64,000 nt of DNA from CAJINA01 sp964647585. GTDB taxonomy: Bacteria; Desulfobacterota; Desulfobacteria; Desulfobacterales; CAJINA01. Position 1 is the stretch's first letter. Each line of letters starts with the position of its first letter. Where the stretch lies: contig CAZYGG010000003.1 in the NCBI GenBank assembly GCA_964647585.1, forward strand, positions 81,138-145,137, given 5' to 3'. A model generated the notes under the pieces. The model did no database searches and was not told where the DNA came from. It saw only the letters and a program-made list of their open reading frames with translations. The position numbers and the translations under genes are program-made. Below, piece after piece: positions 25,425-34,016 of this stretch.

Positions 25425-25778
25425 TCAAATGTCAACACCGTCCTGCAGGTTCTGCACATACGTTTCCCACTCCATGGGCAGCAGGTTTTTTTTCTGGGTA
25501 TTACACGCTTTGCAGCAGGGCACCACATTTCCCTTTGACGATTTACCGCCGCGGGCGATGGGTACCACATGATCCATAGTGAGTTCTTTTGGGGGGGTGG
25601 GTTGCCCGCAGTAATGGCACTTGCCTTTGGCGCAGCGACGCTTCCACCACTGTGAAGCGCGCAACTCCCGCGCCTTGTGTTTTTCGCGCTTTAAATCGGA
25701 CTGTTCAGGGTAAAAATTGTAAGGATCCATCCATTTTTCTTTAACTTTTTTACGCGGAGAATACCAGCGGTAAATCAC
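25425..25778 (-). CDS. Stand-alone HNH nuclease domain protein
   Basis: A 117-residue basic protein. The HNH core is clear: CHYCG (residues ~75-79), MDHVVPIARGGKSSKGNVV and CKACN, giving two CxxC zinc pairs, the catalytic His of the DH and the Asn. It resembles small McrA-type HNH proteins found in many genomes without a restriction partner; the function is unknown. The start is uncertain (GTG at 25778 or ATG at 25730). No methylase or toxin-antitoxin partner is adjacent; it sits between the purine operon and an ATP-grasp gene on the same strand. Confidence 0.82.
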   Translation of the reverse strand: MIYRWYSPRKKVKEKWMDPYNFYPEQSDLKREKHKARELRASQWWKRRCAKGKCHYCGQPTPPKELTMDHVVPIARGGKSSKGNVVPCCKACNTQKKNLLPMEWETYVQNLQDGVDI

Positions 25779-25820
25779 CTGCCGCCATTATTTTAAAAGG
25801 CAGCGGGATACCGGCAGTGA

Positions 25821-26657
25821 TCATATTTTCTGTTCGGCAAGCCAGTCTTGGATTTGGGGGACCAACAGCTGGTAAAAAGCCTCACTGCCCCCCAGGCCGG
25901 TGCGTCCGAAAAAGTAATTGATCTCAAGCAAGACCGGCTCAGGGTGAGGTTTTGACGGGTCGAAGATTACATCGAAGCCGGCCAGGTTGATGCCGGTTTG
26001 CACACACACCTTTTGGACGGCCGTTTTTCCCAGATCCTGCAGGGCCGGGTCTGAAGCCGGGTCGATCCGGGCCCCGGACGCCAGGCTTGTGCCAAAGGTC
26101 TGCCGGGATGGCTGAACCCGCCAGTAAGAAACCATCATCTGATTCATAACGACCACGCGCAGGGCACGGTTGTCGTGGGGAACGTACGCTTGCAGGATAA
26201 AGCCCTTAAAGCCAGTGGTTTCATATTTTTCGGCAGCATCGAGCTGATGCAAAAGACCCTGTGGGGTTGTGATCAAAAAAACCGTTTGCCCCTCACCGCC
26301 CCAGTTGAATTTGAAGACAAAGGGAAGCGCCAGCGGCAGAGCCTTGCCTCCGGGAGGGTGTTGACGGTAATAGTCGGCCAGATCATGGAATACAAGGGTT
26401 TGTGGAAACGGGGCTTTCAGTTTTTTGAAAAGGTCCGCCTGTCCGGTTTTCCCGGGATACTCAAAACGGGCCCGGTAATCCGGGAAAACACGCGTGCAAT
26501 TTTTCACGGCCAGGGTCCACAGCGATTCACGGCACCCCTGGGGCAGGATAACGGCCCCGGCGGATTGAATGGCTGCCAGTTCCGCCTTGCCGGGGTCTCT
26601 GCCGGCGACGATGATATTGGTATCCGCTTCAAAACAGGGATGGAAAGAGAGTATCAT
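25821..26657 (-). CDS. ATP-grasp superfamily protein
   Basis: A 278-residue soluble protein with the features of an ATP-grasp ligase: FVFKFNWGGEGQTVFLI (ATP-binding glycine-rich stretch near residue 112), GFILQAYVPHDNRALRVVVM and the Mg-binding PEPVLLEINYFFGRTGLGG near the C-terminus. RimK- and glutathione synthetase-like enzymes share this fold and join an acid to an amine; the substrate is unknown. The start ATG overlaps the era stop by one base (TGATG), so its translation is coupled to that of era. A role linked to ribosome assembly would be a guess from position only. Confidence 0.8.
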   Translation of the reverse strand: MILSFHPCFEADTNIIVAGRDPGKAELAAIQSAGAVILPQGCRESLWTLAVKNCTRVFPDYRARFEYPGKTGQADLFKKLKAPFPQTLVFHDLADYYRQHPPGGKALPLALPFVFKFNWGGEGQTVFLITTPQGLLHQLDAAEKYETTGFKGFILQAYVPHDNRALRVVVMNQMMVSYWRVQPSRQTFGTSLASGARIDPASDPALQDLGKTAVQKVCVQTGINLAGFDVIFDPSKPHPEPVLLEINYFFGRTGLGGSEAFYQLLVPQIQDWLAEQKI

Positions 26658-27562
26658 CAGTACCCGAAGCGCCTTAATGCTTTGGTGTCCTGGCTCCAGT
26701 TTTTTTGGACCCTTACGAAGAGTTTCAAATAGACCCGGGTGGCCAGCATTTGTTCAATCTCCTTGCGGGCGGCCGCTCCGATCTGCTTGAGTTTGGCGCC
26801 TTTTTTGCCAATTATAATGCCCTTCTGGGAATCGCGTTCCACGTGAATCGTGGCTTCAACCCGGGTCAGGTTTTTTGTGGGATTCTCTTTGAACGTGTCG
26901 ATGGTCACCGCCACCGCGTAGGGAATTTCCTGCCCGGTGAGCCGGAAAACTTTTTCCCGGATCATTTCGGCCGCCAGAAAACGAGACGGCAGGTCGGTGA
27001 GACTGTCTTCCGGGAAGAATGGCGGGCCCTCGGGCAGGTATGTTTCCATAACGGACAACAGCTGGGCAACGCCATCGCCCCCCTGGGCGGAGATCGGTAC
27101 GATCTCCCGGAAAGGGTGGCGGTCAGACCACGCCTCAATAGCGGGCAGGATGTCATTTTTGGTCACCAGGTCGGTTTTATTCAGGGCCAGGATAACCGGA
27201 CATTTCAGGTCTTTGAGAGCCTTTAACAACAGTTTTTCAGCCGAGGGCGCCGGTGTGGCCAGATCGGCTATCAGCAGGACGAGGTCCACGTCACCCAGGG
27301 CGGTCAGGGCTACATCGACGATGCGGGTATTGAGTTCACCCCGGGCGGCGTGCACCCCGGGCGTGTCGATAAAAACCATCTGGGATTCCGGCTGGTGGGC
27401 CACACCGAGAATCCGGTTGCGGGTTGTCTGCGGTTTTTTGGACGTAATACTGATCTTCTCACCGAGAATCCGGTTGAGCAGGGTTGATTTGCCGGCGTTG
27501 GGTGCCCCGGCAATGGCGACAAAACCGGAACGGAAGACGAAATTGTTATCAGTAGGGGTCAT
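26657..27562 (-). CDS. era: GTPase Era
   Basis: Essential GTPase that binds the 3' end of 16S rRNA and helps 30S subunit maturation. The 301-residue protein has G1 GAPNAGKST (~19-27), G3 DTPG, and G4 NKTD, then a C-terminal KH domain with GKKGAKLKQIGAAARKEIE. Length is standard. The next gene on the strand is the ATP-grasp gene; engB is upstream on the same strand, separated by a repeat element. Confidence 0.96.
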   Translation of the reverse strand: MTPTDNNFVFRSGFVAIAGAPNAGKSTLLNRILGEKISITSKKPQTTRNRILGVAHQPESQMVFIDTPGVHAARGELNTRIVDVALTALGDVDLVLLIADLATPAPSAEKLLLKALKDLKCPVILALNKTDLVTKNDILPAIEAWSDRHPFREIVPISAQGGDGVAQLLSVMETYLPEGPPFFPEDSLTDLPSRFLAAEMIREKVFRLTGQEIPYAVAVTIDTFKENPTKNLTRVEATIHVERDSQKGIIIGKKGAKLKQIGAAARKEIEQMLATRVYLKLFVRVQKNWSQDTKALRRFGY

Positions 27563-27602
27563 TTGTCGTATAGTTTTAAAAAGGAGCCTGAAAATTTAAA
27601 AA

Positions 27603-27797
27603 GTTGAACATTTAACATCCAACGCTCAACATCGAACATTGAACTGTGGTACGCCTTCGGCGGTCAATAATATGAAAGCCGGTTTTCGGTATTTATCAAG
27701 GCCTGCAGGGCCTGTAAATCAGAGAAGCGAAGCTTCAGTCCTTATTCGATGTTGGACGTTCGATGTTGGACGTTCGATGTTGAATGTTGGATGTTCG
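27603..27797. repeat. Inverted repeat with heptamer-array arms (family member 1 of 2)
   Basis: The right arm (27745-27793) is seven heptamers in perfect register, alternating units such as TTCGATG and TTGGACG, plus a partial TTCG. The left arm (27603-27644) is an array of the complementary heptamers (e.g. CGAACAT-type). Between them is GAACTG, GGTACGCC, CGGCGG and a few small hairpins. The same arms and the same core words occur at 63182-63358. It fills the era-engB gap and ends 3 bases from the engB stop. Confidence 0.9.
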
Positions 27798-27799
27798 CT

Positions 27800-28405
27800 T
27801 TACCCGACCCCCTCTTGTCCGACCGAGGAGACCCGCTCTTCAATCAAACTCCAGAGTCGATCTTTGCCCAGCCTGGATTTGGCCGAGAAAAGCGTCAGCG
27901 CCTCCCGGTTGATCTCCAGGGCGGCGGTGATGAGTTGAACCTGTTTATTCTGTTTGTTCTTGGACAGTTTATCCGCTTTGGTCAGGACCGGTATGACCGG
28001 GATATGATGCATATGGAGCCAGTCTATAAAATTGCGCTCTTCCGCCTGCGGCGTCCGGCGAATGTCCATGATCAGGGTCACTGCCTGGAGGCTGGTCCGT
28101 TGTGTAAGGTAGCCCTCGATCATGGGGCCCCACTTTTTTTTGACTGCGGCGGGAACCCGGGCATAGCCGTAGCCGGGCAGGTCCACCAGGTAGAAGGTCT
28201 GGTTGATGATAAAAAAGTTGATCAACTGGGTCCGGCCCGGCGTGGAACTGGTCTTCACCAGCCGTTTCCGGTTGACCAGGGTATTGATCAGGGAAGATTT
28301 GCCGACATTGGAACGGCCGGCAAAGGCGATTTCCGGCAGGCGGGCCTCTGGATACTGGTCCGGTTTGACGGCACTGGTGACGAATTCGGCTGATTTAATG
28401 TGCAT
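27800..28405 (-). CDS. engB: Ribosome biogenesis GTPase EngB (YsxC/YihA)
   Basis: GTPase needed for 50S subunit assembly and linked to division. The ATG at 28405 (MHIKSAEFVTSAVKP) gives a normal 201 residues; longer starts run into a dispersed repeat. Motifs: GRSNVGKSS, TPGRTQLINFF, DLPGYGYA and TKADK. The C-terminus ends SVGQEGVG next to the periodic-arm repeat. Confidence 0.94.
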   Translation of the reverse strand: MHIKSAEFVTSAVKPDQYPEARLPEIAFAGRSNVGKSSLINTLVNRKRLVKTSSTPGRTQLINFFIINQTFYLVDLPGYGYARVPAAVKKKWGPMIEGYLTQRTSLQAVTLIMDIRRTPQAEERNFIDWLHMHHIPVIPVLTKADKLSKNKQNKQVQLITAALEINREALTLFSAKSRLGKDRLWSLIEERVSSVGQEGVG

Positions 28406-28460
28406 GGTAAGTATCTGTCTGGAATCTGGTTTTCGGTATTGCTTTTCGACCATGCTTAAA

Positions 28461-28593
28461 CTGTCATTCTGAGGAGTGAAACGACGAGCCGATTTCGCCA
28501 TAGTAGCGATAGCTACGACGGCTGAAAGAATCCTCACAATGGGGTGCGGCCTTTACTCGGTGGGGACTCTTCGCTTTGCTCAGAGTGACAGAA
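28461..28593. repeat. Dispersed palindromic repeat, copy 1 (CTGTCATTCTGAG type)
   Basis: The element begins CTGTCATTCTGAGGAGTGAA and ends with CAGAGTGACAG as the imperfect complement, with GAATCC and GACTCTTCG blocks inside. An inverted copy lies at 52236-52331. Copy 1 has an extra stretch with its own small hairpin (28484-28523). It lies in the gap upstream of engB. Confidence 0.8.
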
Positions 28594-28629
28594 TATGAAA
28601 CCCGATAGTCGCGTTTTGGTTTGGGCCAC

Positions 28630-29772
28630 CTACGCCTTTTCCCGGAAATACTTTTCCAAACGATCCATGCCCTTTTCAATATTTTCCATGGAGGTGGCGT
28701 AGGAGAATCGCAGGTACCCTTCGCCTTGCCGGCCGAAATCGATACCCGGCGCTACCCCTACATGTGCCTTTTCAAGGATATCGAAAGCCAGGGCATAGGA
28801 ATCGCCGGAGATGTGTTTCGCGTTGGCAAACACGTAGAACGCACCTGTGGGCTCAACGGTGATACCCAGTCCCAGTCCTTTAATTCTCTTGATCATGTAC
28901 CGGCGACGGCGGTCATAGGTGTCCCGCATCCGGGCGGTGTCGTCCCCGGCCTCTTTCAGCGCGGTGATGCCGGCTTTTTGCACCATGGCGTTGGCGGAAA
29001 TGAAAAAGTTCTGGTGTATTTTCTGAATAGGCCGGACAAACTCGGGCGGTACGATAACATAACCCAGCCGCATGCCGGTCATTGCAAAAAGCTTTGAGAA
29101 ACCATTCAGGACAAAAGCCCGGTCGGTAAATTCAAGGATGGAGTGCTCCTGTCCCTCATACACCAGGCCATGATAAATTTCGTCCGAAACGATATGGGGT
29201 CCGAGATTGGCAATAGCTTCCAGTCTATCCGTAGAAATCAGGTTTCCGGTCGGGTTGGACGGGTAGTTGATAAAAATGCCTTTGGTTTTGGGGCTGATTT
29301 TTTCCCGGATAGCCTCCGGACGGTATTGAAATCCATCTTCTTCGAGGACGGGAACCGTCACCGGGATCCCGCCGACGAATTTAATGAAATTGGGGTAACA
29401 GGCATAGTGTGGATCGGAAATGATGACCTCTTCGCCGGGTTCTACCAGGGCGGCAAACAGCATGAAGATAGCCGGCGAGGTTCCCGAGCAGACAATGATG
29501 TTTCCGGGATCAACCCCGACGCCGTAGGTGGCCTGGTAGTATTCACTGATGGCCTCCCGCAGTTCCAGGAGGCCCAGGCTGTGGGTGTAGTGCGTATACC
29601 CGGCATCCAGGGCCTGGCAGGCGGCACTCTTAACACATTGCGGCATATCAAAATCCGGCTCACCGATTTCCAGGTGGACGACATCAACGCCATCTCTCTC
29701 CATTTCATATGCTTTTTCAAGCACGTCCATGACAATGAAAGAGGTTATGCCTGCGGTGCGGGCAGTTGTCAT
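28630..29772 (-). CDS. PLP-dependent aminotransferase, class I/II (AspC-like)
   Basis: Fold-type I aminotransferase of 380 residues. PLP would bind K227 in NGFSKLFAMTGMRLGY; the NYPSNPTG and VSDEIYHGL motifs (Asp and Tyr that hold PLP) and the C-terminal LRFSYA (substrate-carboxylate Arg) are intact. The subgroup is that of aspartate/aromatic/glutamate-pyruvate-type enzymes. It is downstream of hisI and hisG by 2 bases, so a histidinol-phosphate aminotransferase (HisC) role is possible, but the sequence is not clearly HisC. Confidence 0.9.
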   Translation of the reverse strand: MTTARTAGITSFIVMDVLEKAYEMERDGVDVVHLEIGEPDFDMPQCVKSAACQALDAGYTHYTHSLGLLELREAISEYYQATYGVGVDPGNIIVCSGTSPAIFMLFAALVEPGEEVIISDPHYACYPNFIKFVGGIPVTVPVLEEDGFQYRPEAIREKISPKTKGIFINYPSNPTGNLISTDRLEAIANLGPHIVSDEIYHGLVYEGQEHSILEFTDRAFVLNGFSKLFAMTGMRLGYVIVPPEFVRPIQKIHQNFFISANAMVQKAGITALKEAGDDTARMRDTYDRRRRYMIKRIKGLGLGITVEPTGAFYVFANAKHISGDSYALAFDILEKAHVGVAPGIDFGRQGEGYLRFSYATSMENIEKGMDRLEKYFREKA

Positions 29773-29774
29773 AG

Positions 29775-30650
29775 CTATACGACCTTGTTGAGGGGGTATT
29801 CAATGATGCCTTCGGCCCCCTGTTTTAAAAGTTCGGGGATCAGGTCCCGGACCTGGTCTGAACCGATCACGGTTTCAACTGAAAACCAGGTGGTCTGGTA
29901 AAGCGGCGCCACAGTCGGCGCATTGAGGCTGGGTAGCAGGGCGACCACCGTTTCCAGGTTAGCCTGTTCCACGTTCATTTTCAAGCCAACCAGCTTTTCA
30001 CCCTTGAGGGCACCTTTCAGCAGTAGCGCGATCTGTTCAATTTTAGCGCGCTTTTCCTCATTTTCCCAGGCTTTGCGGTTGGCGATCAGCTGCGTGTTGG
30101 TCTGCATCAGCTCGTGCACGATCCGCAGGCCGTGGGCTTTTATAGTGCTCTCTGTTTCCGTAACCTCAACGATGGCGTCAGCCAGCCCGGAGACGACTTT
30201 GGCCTCGGTGGCGCCCCACGAGAATTCGGTCTCCACCGCGATCTTTCTTTCGGAAAAATATTTCCGGGTAAATTGCACCAGTTCGGTGGCGATTTTTTTA
30301 CCCTGCATATCCGCGAGCGTTTTCACCGAAGAGTCGTAGGGCACCGCCAGGACCCAGCGGGCCGGCCGGGCACTCACCTTGGAATAGACCAGGTCCTGGA
30401 CAACCTGTACATCCGACTCATTTTCGGCAATCCAGTCTTTGCCGGTCAAACCGGCATCCAGGGTACCGTTTTCAACATAGCGTGACATTTCCTGTGCGCG
30501 GCAGATAGCACATTCGATATCTTCGTCATTGATTTCAGGGAAATAGCTGCGACCATTTACATTAATTGTCCAACCCGAACGTTTGAAGAGCGCCAGGGTC
30601 GCGTTCTGGAGGCTCCCCTTGGGGACCCCCAGATTTAATTTTGACTTCAT
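29775..30650 (-). CDS. hisG: ATP phosphoribosyltransferase, long form
   Basis: First and feedback-controlled enzyme of histidine biosynthesis (ATP plus PRPP). The 291-residue length and the C-terminal ~75-residue domain (GLKMNVEQANLETVVALLPS) identify the long form, which is inhibited by histidine without HisZ. N-terminal motifs LGVPKGSL and the catalytic-domain GLTGKDWI are present. It overlaps hisI by 4 bases (ATGA). Confidence 0.94.
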   Translation of the reverse strand: MKSKLNLGVPKGSLQNATLALFKRSGWTINVNGRSYFPEINDEDIECAICRAQEMSRYVENGTLDAGLTGKDWIAENESDVQVVQDLVYSKVSARPARWVLAVPYDSSVKTLADMQGKKIATELVQFTRKYFSERKIAVETEFSWGATEAKVVSGLADAIVEVTETESTIKAHGLRIVHELMQTNTQLIANRKAWENEEKRAKIEQIALLLKGALKGEKLVGLKMNVEQANLETVVALLPSLNAPTVAPLYQTTWFSVETVIGSDQVRDLIPELLKQGAEGIIEYPLNKVV

Positions 30651-31018
30651 TTCTTATAAACCTCCTCAGGATCAAATACAGGCGAACCGGTAACCTTCAG
30701 TTTCCCGTTTTCAACGATTCTGTAAAAACAGCTGATATGGCCGGTATGGCACGCGGCTTTTCCAATCTGCTCCACTTTCAAAAGGACTGTATCATCATCA
30801 CAGTCTATCCGGATCTCTTTTACGTTCTGGATATTCCCCGAGGTTTCCCCCTTGACCCACAGCTTCTGGCGGCTGCGGCTGAAGTAGGTTGCTTTGCCGG
30901 TTGCCAGCGTGGCGTCCCAGGCGGCCTGGTTCATATAGGCGAGCATGAGCACCTCGCCGGTCTGGTCATCCTGTACAATGGCGGGGATGAGCCCGCCGGT
31001 CTTTGCAAAGTTGAGCAT
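30647..31018 (-). CDS. hisI: Phosphoribosyl-AMP cyclohydrolase
   Basis: Third step of histidine biosynthesis. The 123-residue product from ATG 31018 (MLNFAKTGGLIPAIVQD) has the cyclohydrolase motifs YFSRSRQKLWVKGETSGN and IDCDDDTVLLKV with Mg/Zn ligands and a terminal CHTGHISCFY cysteine set. HisE (PR-ATP pyrophosphatase) is not fused, so hisE must lie elsewhere. It begins the hisI-hisG-aminotransferase unit. Confidence 0.95.
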   Translation of the reverse strand: MLNFAKTGGLIPAIVQDDQTGEVLMLAYMNQAAWDATLATGKATYFSRSRQKLWVKGETSGNIQNVKEIRIDCDDDTVLLKVEQIGKAACHTGHISCFYRIVENGKLKVTGSPVFDPEEVYKK

Positions 31019-31284
31019 ATTCAGCCTCACTGTGATTGTTGTTACGATAAAACATAACCCAGTAACCAGAACACTATGTAATGTCAAACATTTTTTGATT
31101 ATAATCCTGCTTGCGAAGATGAGCGGGCGGGGTTGTGATTCGCTTGCCTATCGGGACGTTATCTGTTAGAAGCTATCTCGAAAAAGTCTTCTTGTCGGGA
31201 GCAGCTCGCAGAGCAAAGACCAGGGGCTGTTTAGTTGCCCCACGGGGGCTGGTTCCGGATAAATTTACAGAAAGTTTTACAGCA

Positions 31285-33693
31285 ATGCCCAAAACGAAAA
31301 AAAGCGCTGCCCAGATAAGGAAAAAGCGCGCCATTAATAAAAAGCCGTCTTTCTTAGCGCGCCTGGTGCGCCTGTTTATATGGCTCACCCTGATTGCGGC
31401 CGTCACCGGGATTCTTGCCGTGGTGGGCGTCTTTGTTTACCTCGGCCAGGATCTCCCCCGGATTTCCACCCTTACCGACTACCGGCCGCCAACCATTACC
31501 ACCGTTTACTCGGATGACAATCGCAAGATCGGAGAATTTTATAAGGAACGCCGCATCCTGATACCCCTGGAGCAGATGCCGGAAATGCTGAAACAGGCTT
31601 TTGTCTCCGCTGAAGACGCACGGTTCTACCAGCACCGGGGTGTCGATATCATTAGTATTATCAGAGCATTTGTTAAAAACCTGGAAGCCGGCACCATTGT
31701 CCAGGGGGGCAGCACGATTACCCAGCAGGTGACCAAGTCCTTTTTACTGACCCCGGAGCGCAGCTATACCCGCAAAATCCGTGAAGCCATTCTGGCTTAC
31801 CGCATCGATAAAACCTTCAGTAAAGATGAGGTGCTTTTCCTCTACCTGAATCAAATCTATCTCGGCCACGGCGCTTACGGTGTTGAGGCCGCGTCGGAAA
31901 ATTATTTCGGCAAATCCGCGCGGGATATGAACCTGGCCGAATGCGCCATGCTGGCCGGTCTGCCCCAGGCCCCCAGCCGGTACTCGCCGTTCCGGTTTCC
32001 CGACCGGGCCAAGCAGCGCCAGATTTATGTTTTGAACCGCATGGTTTCCGAGGGGTATATCACCAACATCCAGGCGACCGAGGCCATCGACATGCCCCTG
32101 GATATCAAACCCCGGCGCAACTGGTATATCGAGAAAGTACCGGCCTACACGGAATACATCCGGCGGTACGTCGAGGAGAAATACGGCAAGAACAGGCTCT
32201 ACCTGGACGGGTTGAAAATCTACACATCCGTCAATATCGACATGCAGAAGATGGCGCGCGAGGAGATCGGCATCGGGCTGCAGGCGCTGGATAAAAGACA
32301 GGGGTATCGGGGTCCGCTGCAGACCATTGTCAAAGAAGAAATCGAAACCTTCTCAAGTGAGTTGAAGCGAAAATATGACCTCAATCCGCTTGATAAGGGC
32401 AAGACGGTTACCGGTGTGGTGATTGCCGTTGATAACCGGGCCGGGAAGGTTACCGTCCGGCTGGGCAGCCAGCGCGGCACCATCGCCCTGGAAGATATGC
32501 AATGGGCCCGCAAACCGAATCCGGATGCCTCCTATCGTTATGCCAAAATTAAAAAGCCGGGCAAGGCCCTGAAGATCGGGGATGTTATCCTGGTGAAACT
32601 TAAAGATAAGGTCGAGAAGACTGGCGACTGGCAGCTGGCCCTGGAACAGGTTCCCAAGGCGCAGTCGGCCCTGCTTTGCATCGAAGCGGAAACGGGCTAT
32701 GTGAAAGTCATGGTGGGCGGCCGGGATTTCAAATCCAGTCAGTTCAACCGGGCGGTCCAGTCCCGGCGGCAACCCGGCAGCGCCTTCAAACCGTTGATTT
32801 ACGCTGCCGCGATCGACAAGGGGTACACGCCGGCCACCGTGATTATCGATTCGCCCATCGTGTATGAGGACGAACAACGGGATTTCAAGTGGAAACCGGA
32901 GAACTACGGCCGGAAATTTTACGGCCCGACCCTGCTCCGCAAGGCCTTGTCCAAGTCTAAAAACGTCATTACCGTCAAGATCGTACAGGACATCGGGATT
33001 GATTATGTGATTGATTATGCCCGCAAGCTGGGGATCCACTCTGAAATGCCCCGGGATCTTTCCATTTCGCTGGGTTCCTCGGGCGTCTCATTGCTTGAGA
33101 TTGTGAACGCCTATTCTGTTTTTACGAACCAGGGCTATTTTGTGGAACCGGTCTTTATTACGCGTATTGTGGACCGGGACGGCCAAGAGCTGGAGCAGGC
33201 ACGGCCGCAGAGAGAGAAAGTCATTGACCAGACCACGGCGTACCTGATGACCAACCTGCTGGAAGAGGTTGTCAAGAGCGGCACCGGTCGCCGGGTCAGG
33301 GCCCTGCGCCGCCCGGTCGCGGGCAAGACCGGAACGACCAACAACCTGTATGATGCCTGGTTTGTGGGATATACACCGGAATATATCACCGGTGTCTGGG
33401 TCGGTTTTGACGAGGAGGCCCCCATGGGTGTGGGCGAGACCGGTTCGCGGGCGGCCAGCCCCATCTGGCTGGGATATATGCAAAGACTGCTGTCCGGCAA
33501 GCCGATCCGGGTTTTCCCGGTGCCCGAGGGCGTGGTGTTTACCAAGATAGACGCGGAGACCGGTCTGCTGCCGATACCTGAGTCAAAAGAGACCTACTTT
33601 GAGTGTTTCAAGGAGGGGACGGTTCCCATTGAGCATACGCCCCGGCCGGATGTGGTTGTGGAGCCGGAGCAATTCTTCAAAGACGACATCTAG
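31285..33693 (+). CDS. Class A penicillin-binding protein (PBP1a type)
   Basis: Bifunctional glycosyltransferase/transpeptidase that builds peptidoglycan in the periplasm. The ATG at 31285 gives 802 residues, one short cytoplasmic basic tail, and one membrane anchor (about residues 30-55). The GT51 domain has EDARFYQHRGVD, GGSTITQQV and KIREAILAYRIDKTFSKDE. The transpeptidase has S499 in PGSAFKP, SKSKN and the KTG box at K681. Between them is an OB-like insert (about 330-460) usual in Gram-negative PBP1a. The site before the ATG is weak, so a start further up (31135, +50 residues) cannot be excluded. Confidence 0.94.
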   Translation: MPKTKKSAAQIRKKRAINKKPSFLARLVRLFIWLTLIAAVTGILAVVGVFVYLGQDLPRISTLTDYRPPTITTVYSDDNRKIGEFYKERRILIPLEQMPEMLKQAFVSAEDARFYQHRGVDIISIIRAFVKNLEAGTIVQGGSTITQQVTKSFLLTPERSYTRKIREAILAYRIDKTFSKDEVLFLYLNQIYLGHGAYGVEAASENYFGKSARDMNLAECAMLAGLPQAPSRYSPFRFPDRAKQRQIYVLNRMVSEGYITNIQATEAIDMPLDIKPRRNWYIEKVPAYTEYIRRYVEEKYGKNRLYLDGLKIYTSVNIDMQKMAREEIGIGLQALDKRQGYRGPLQTIVKEEIETFSSELKRKYDLNPLDKGKTVTGVVIAVDNRAGKVTVRLGSQRGTIALEDMQWARKPNPDASYRYAKIKKPGKALKIGDVILVKLKDKVEKTGDWQLALEQVPKAQSALLCIEAETGYVKVMVGGRDFKSSQFNRAVQSRRQPGSAFKPLIYAAAIDKGYTPATVIIDSPIVYEDEQRDFKWKPENYGRKFYGPTLLRKALSKSKNVITVKIVQDIGIDYVIDYARKLGIHSEMPRDLSISLGSSGVSLLEIVNAYSVFTNQGYFVEPVFITRIVDRDGQELEQARPQREKVIDQTTAYLMTNLLEEVVKSGTGRRVRALRRPVAGKTGTTNNLYDAWFVGYTPEYITGVWVGFDEEAPMGVGETGSRAASPIWLGYMQRLLSGKPIRVFPVPEGVVFTKIDAETGLLPIPESKETYFECFKEGTVPIEHTPRPDVVVEPEQFFKDDI

Positions 33694-33710
33694 TGCCCGG
33701 CCAGAGCGGG

Positions 33711-34016
33711 CATCTTTTGGCCCTGGGCCGCGTTCTCGCTTCCTGTCAATCCTCGACGTAGATTTACTACGCCTCCGGTTGACAGGAATGCTGCGGCCTT
33801 GCCCGGAACCAAAATCTACCACCCCTGAAGGGACACTTTCAGTTAAGGGGCGCTTATAACAACGGTCTCGCTTTTTCTCAATCCTCGCCGTAGCACGACT
33901 ACGCCTCCGGTTTCAAAAGTGCTCAAGCCTTGCTCTGAACCAAAATCTACCACTTGTGAGCGGACACTTCGTATTTCGACCGGAGCAGCATCTTTTGGCC
34001 CCGGGCCGCGTTCTCA
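33711..34016. repeat. Two imperfect copies of a ~108-bp palindromic repeat, with a partial third
   Basis: Copies run 33731-33839 and 33862-33969. Each contains a TC-CTCGxCGTAG / CTACGCCTCCGG inverted pair and ends with CCAAAATCTACCAC. The block CATCTTTTGGCC, GGGCCGCGTTCTC occurs before copy 1 (33711) and again at 33986-34016, so a third copy starts there and is cut off. Stem positions differ in sequence between copies but keep pairing. Confidence 0.75.

Noticed and set aside
27603..27797. CRISPR array or integron attC
   Set aside because: Seven-base period with no spacers; no cas or integrase gene.
30735..30760. Sigma-54-like TGGCAC word
   Set aside because: Lies inside hisI with wrong spacing to a TTGC partner.
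33711..34016. CRISPR array
   Set aside because: Units are long imperfect palindromes of unequal spacing without uniform repeats and spacers.
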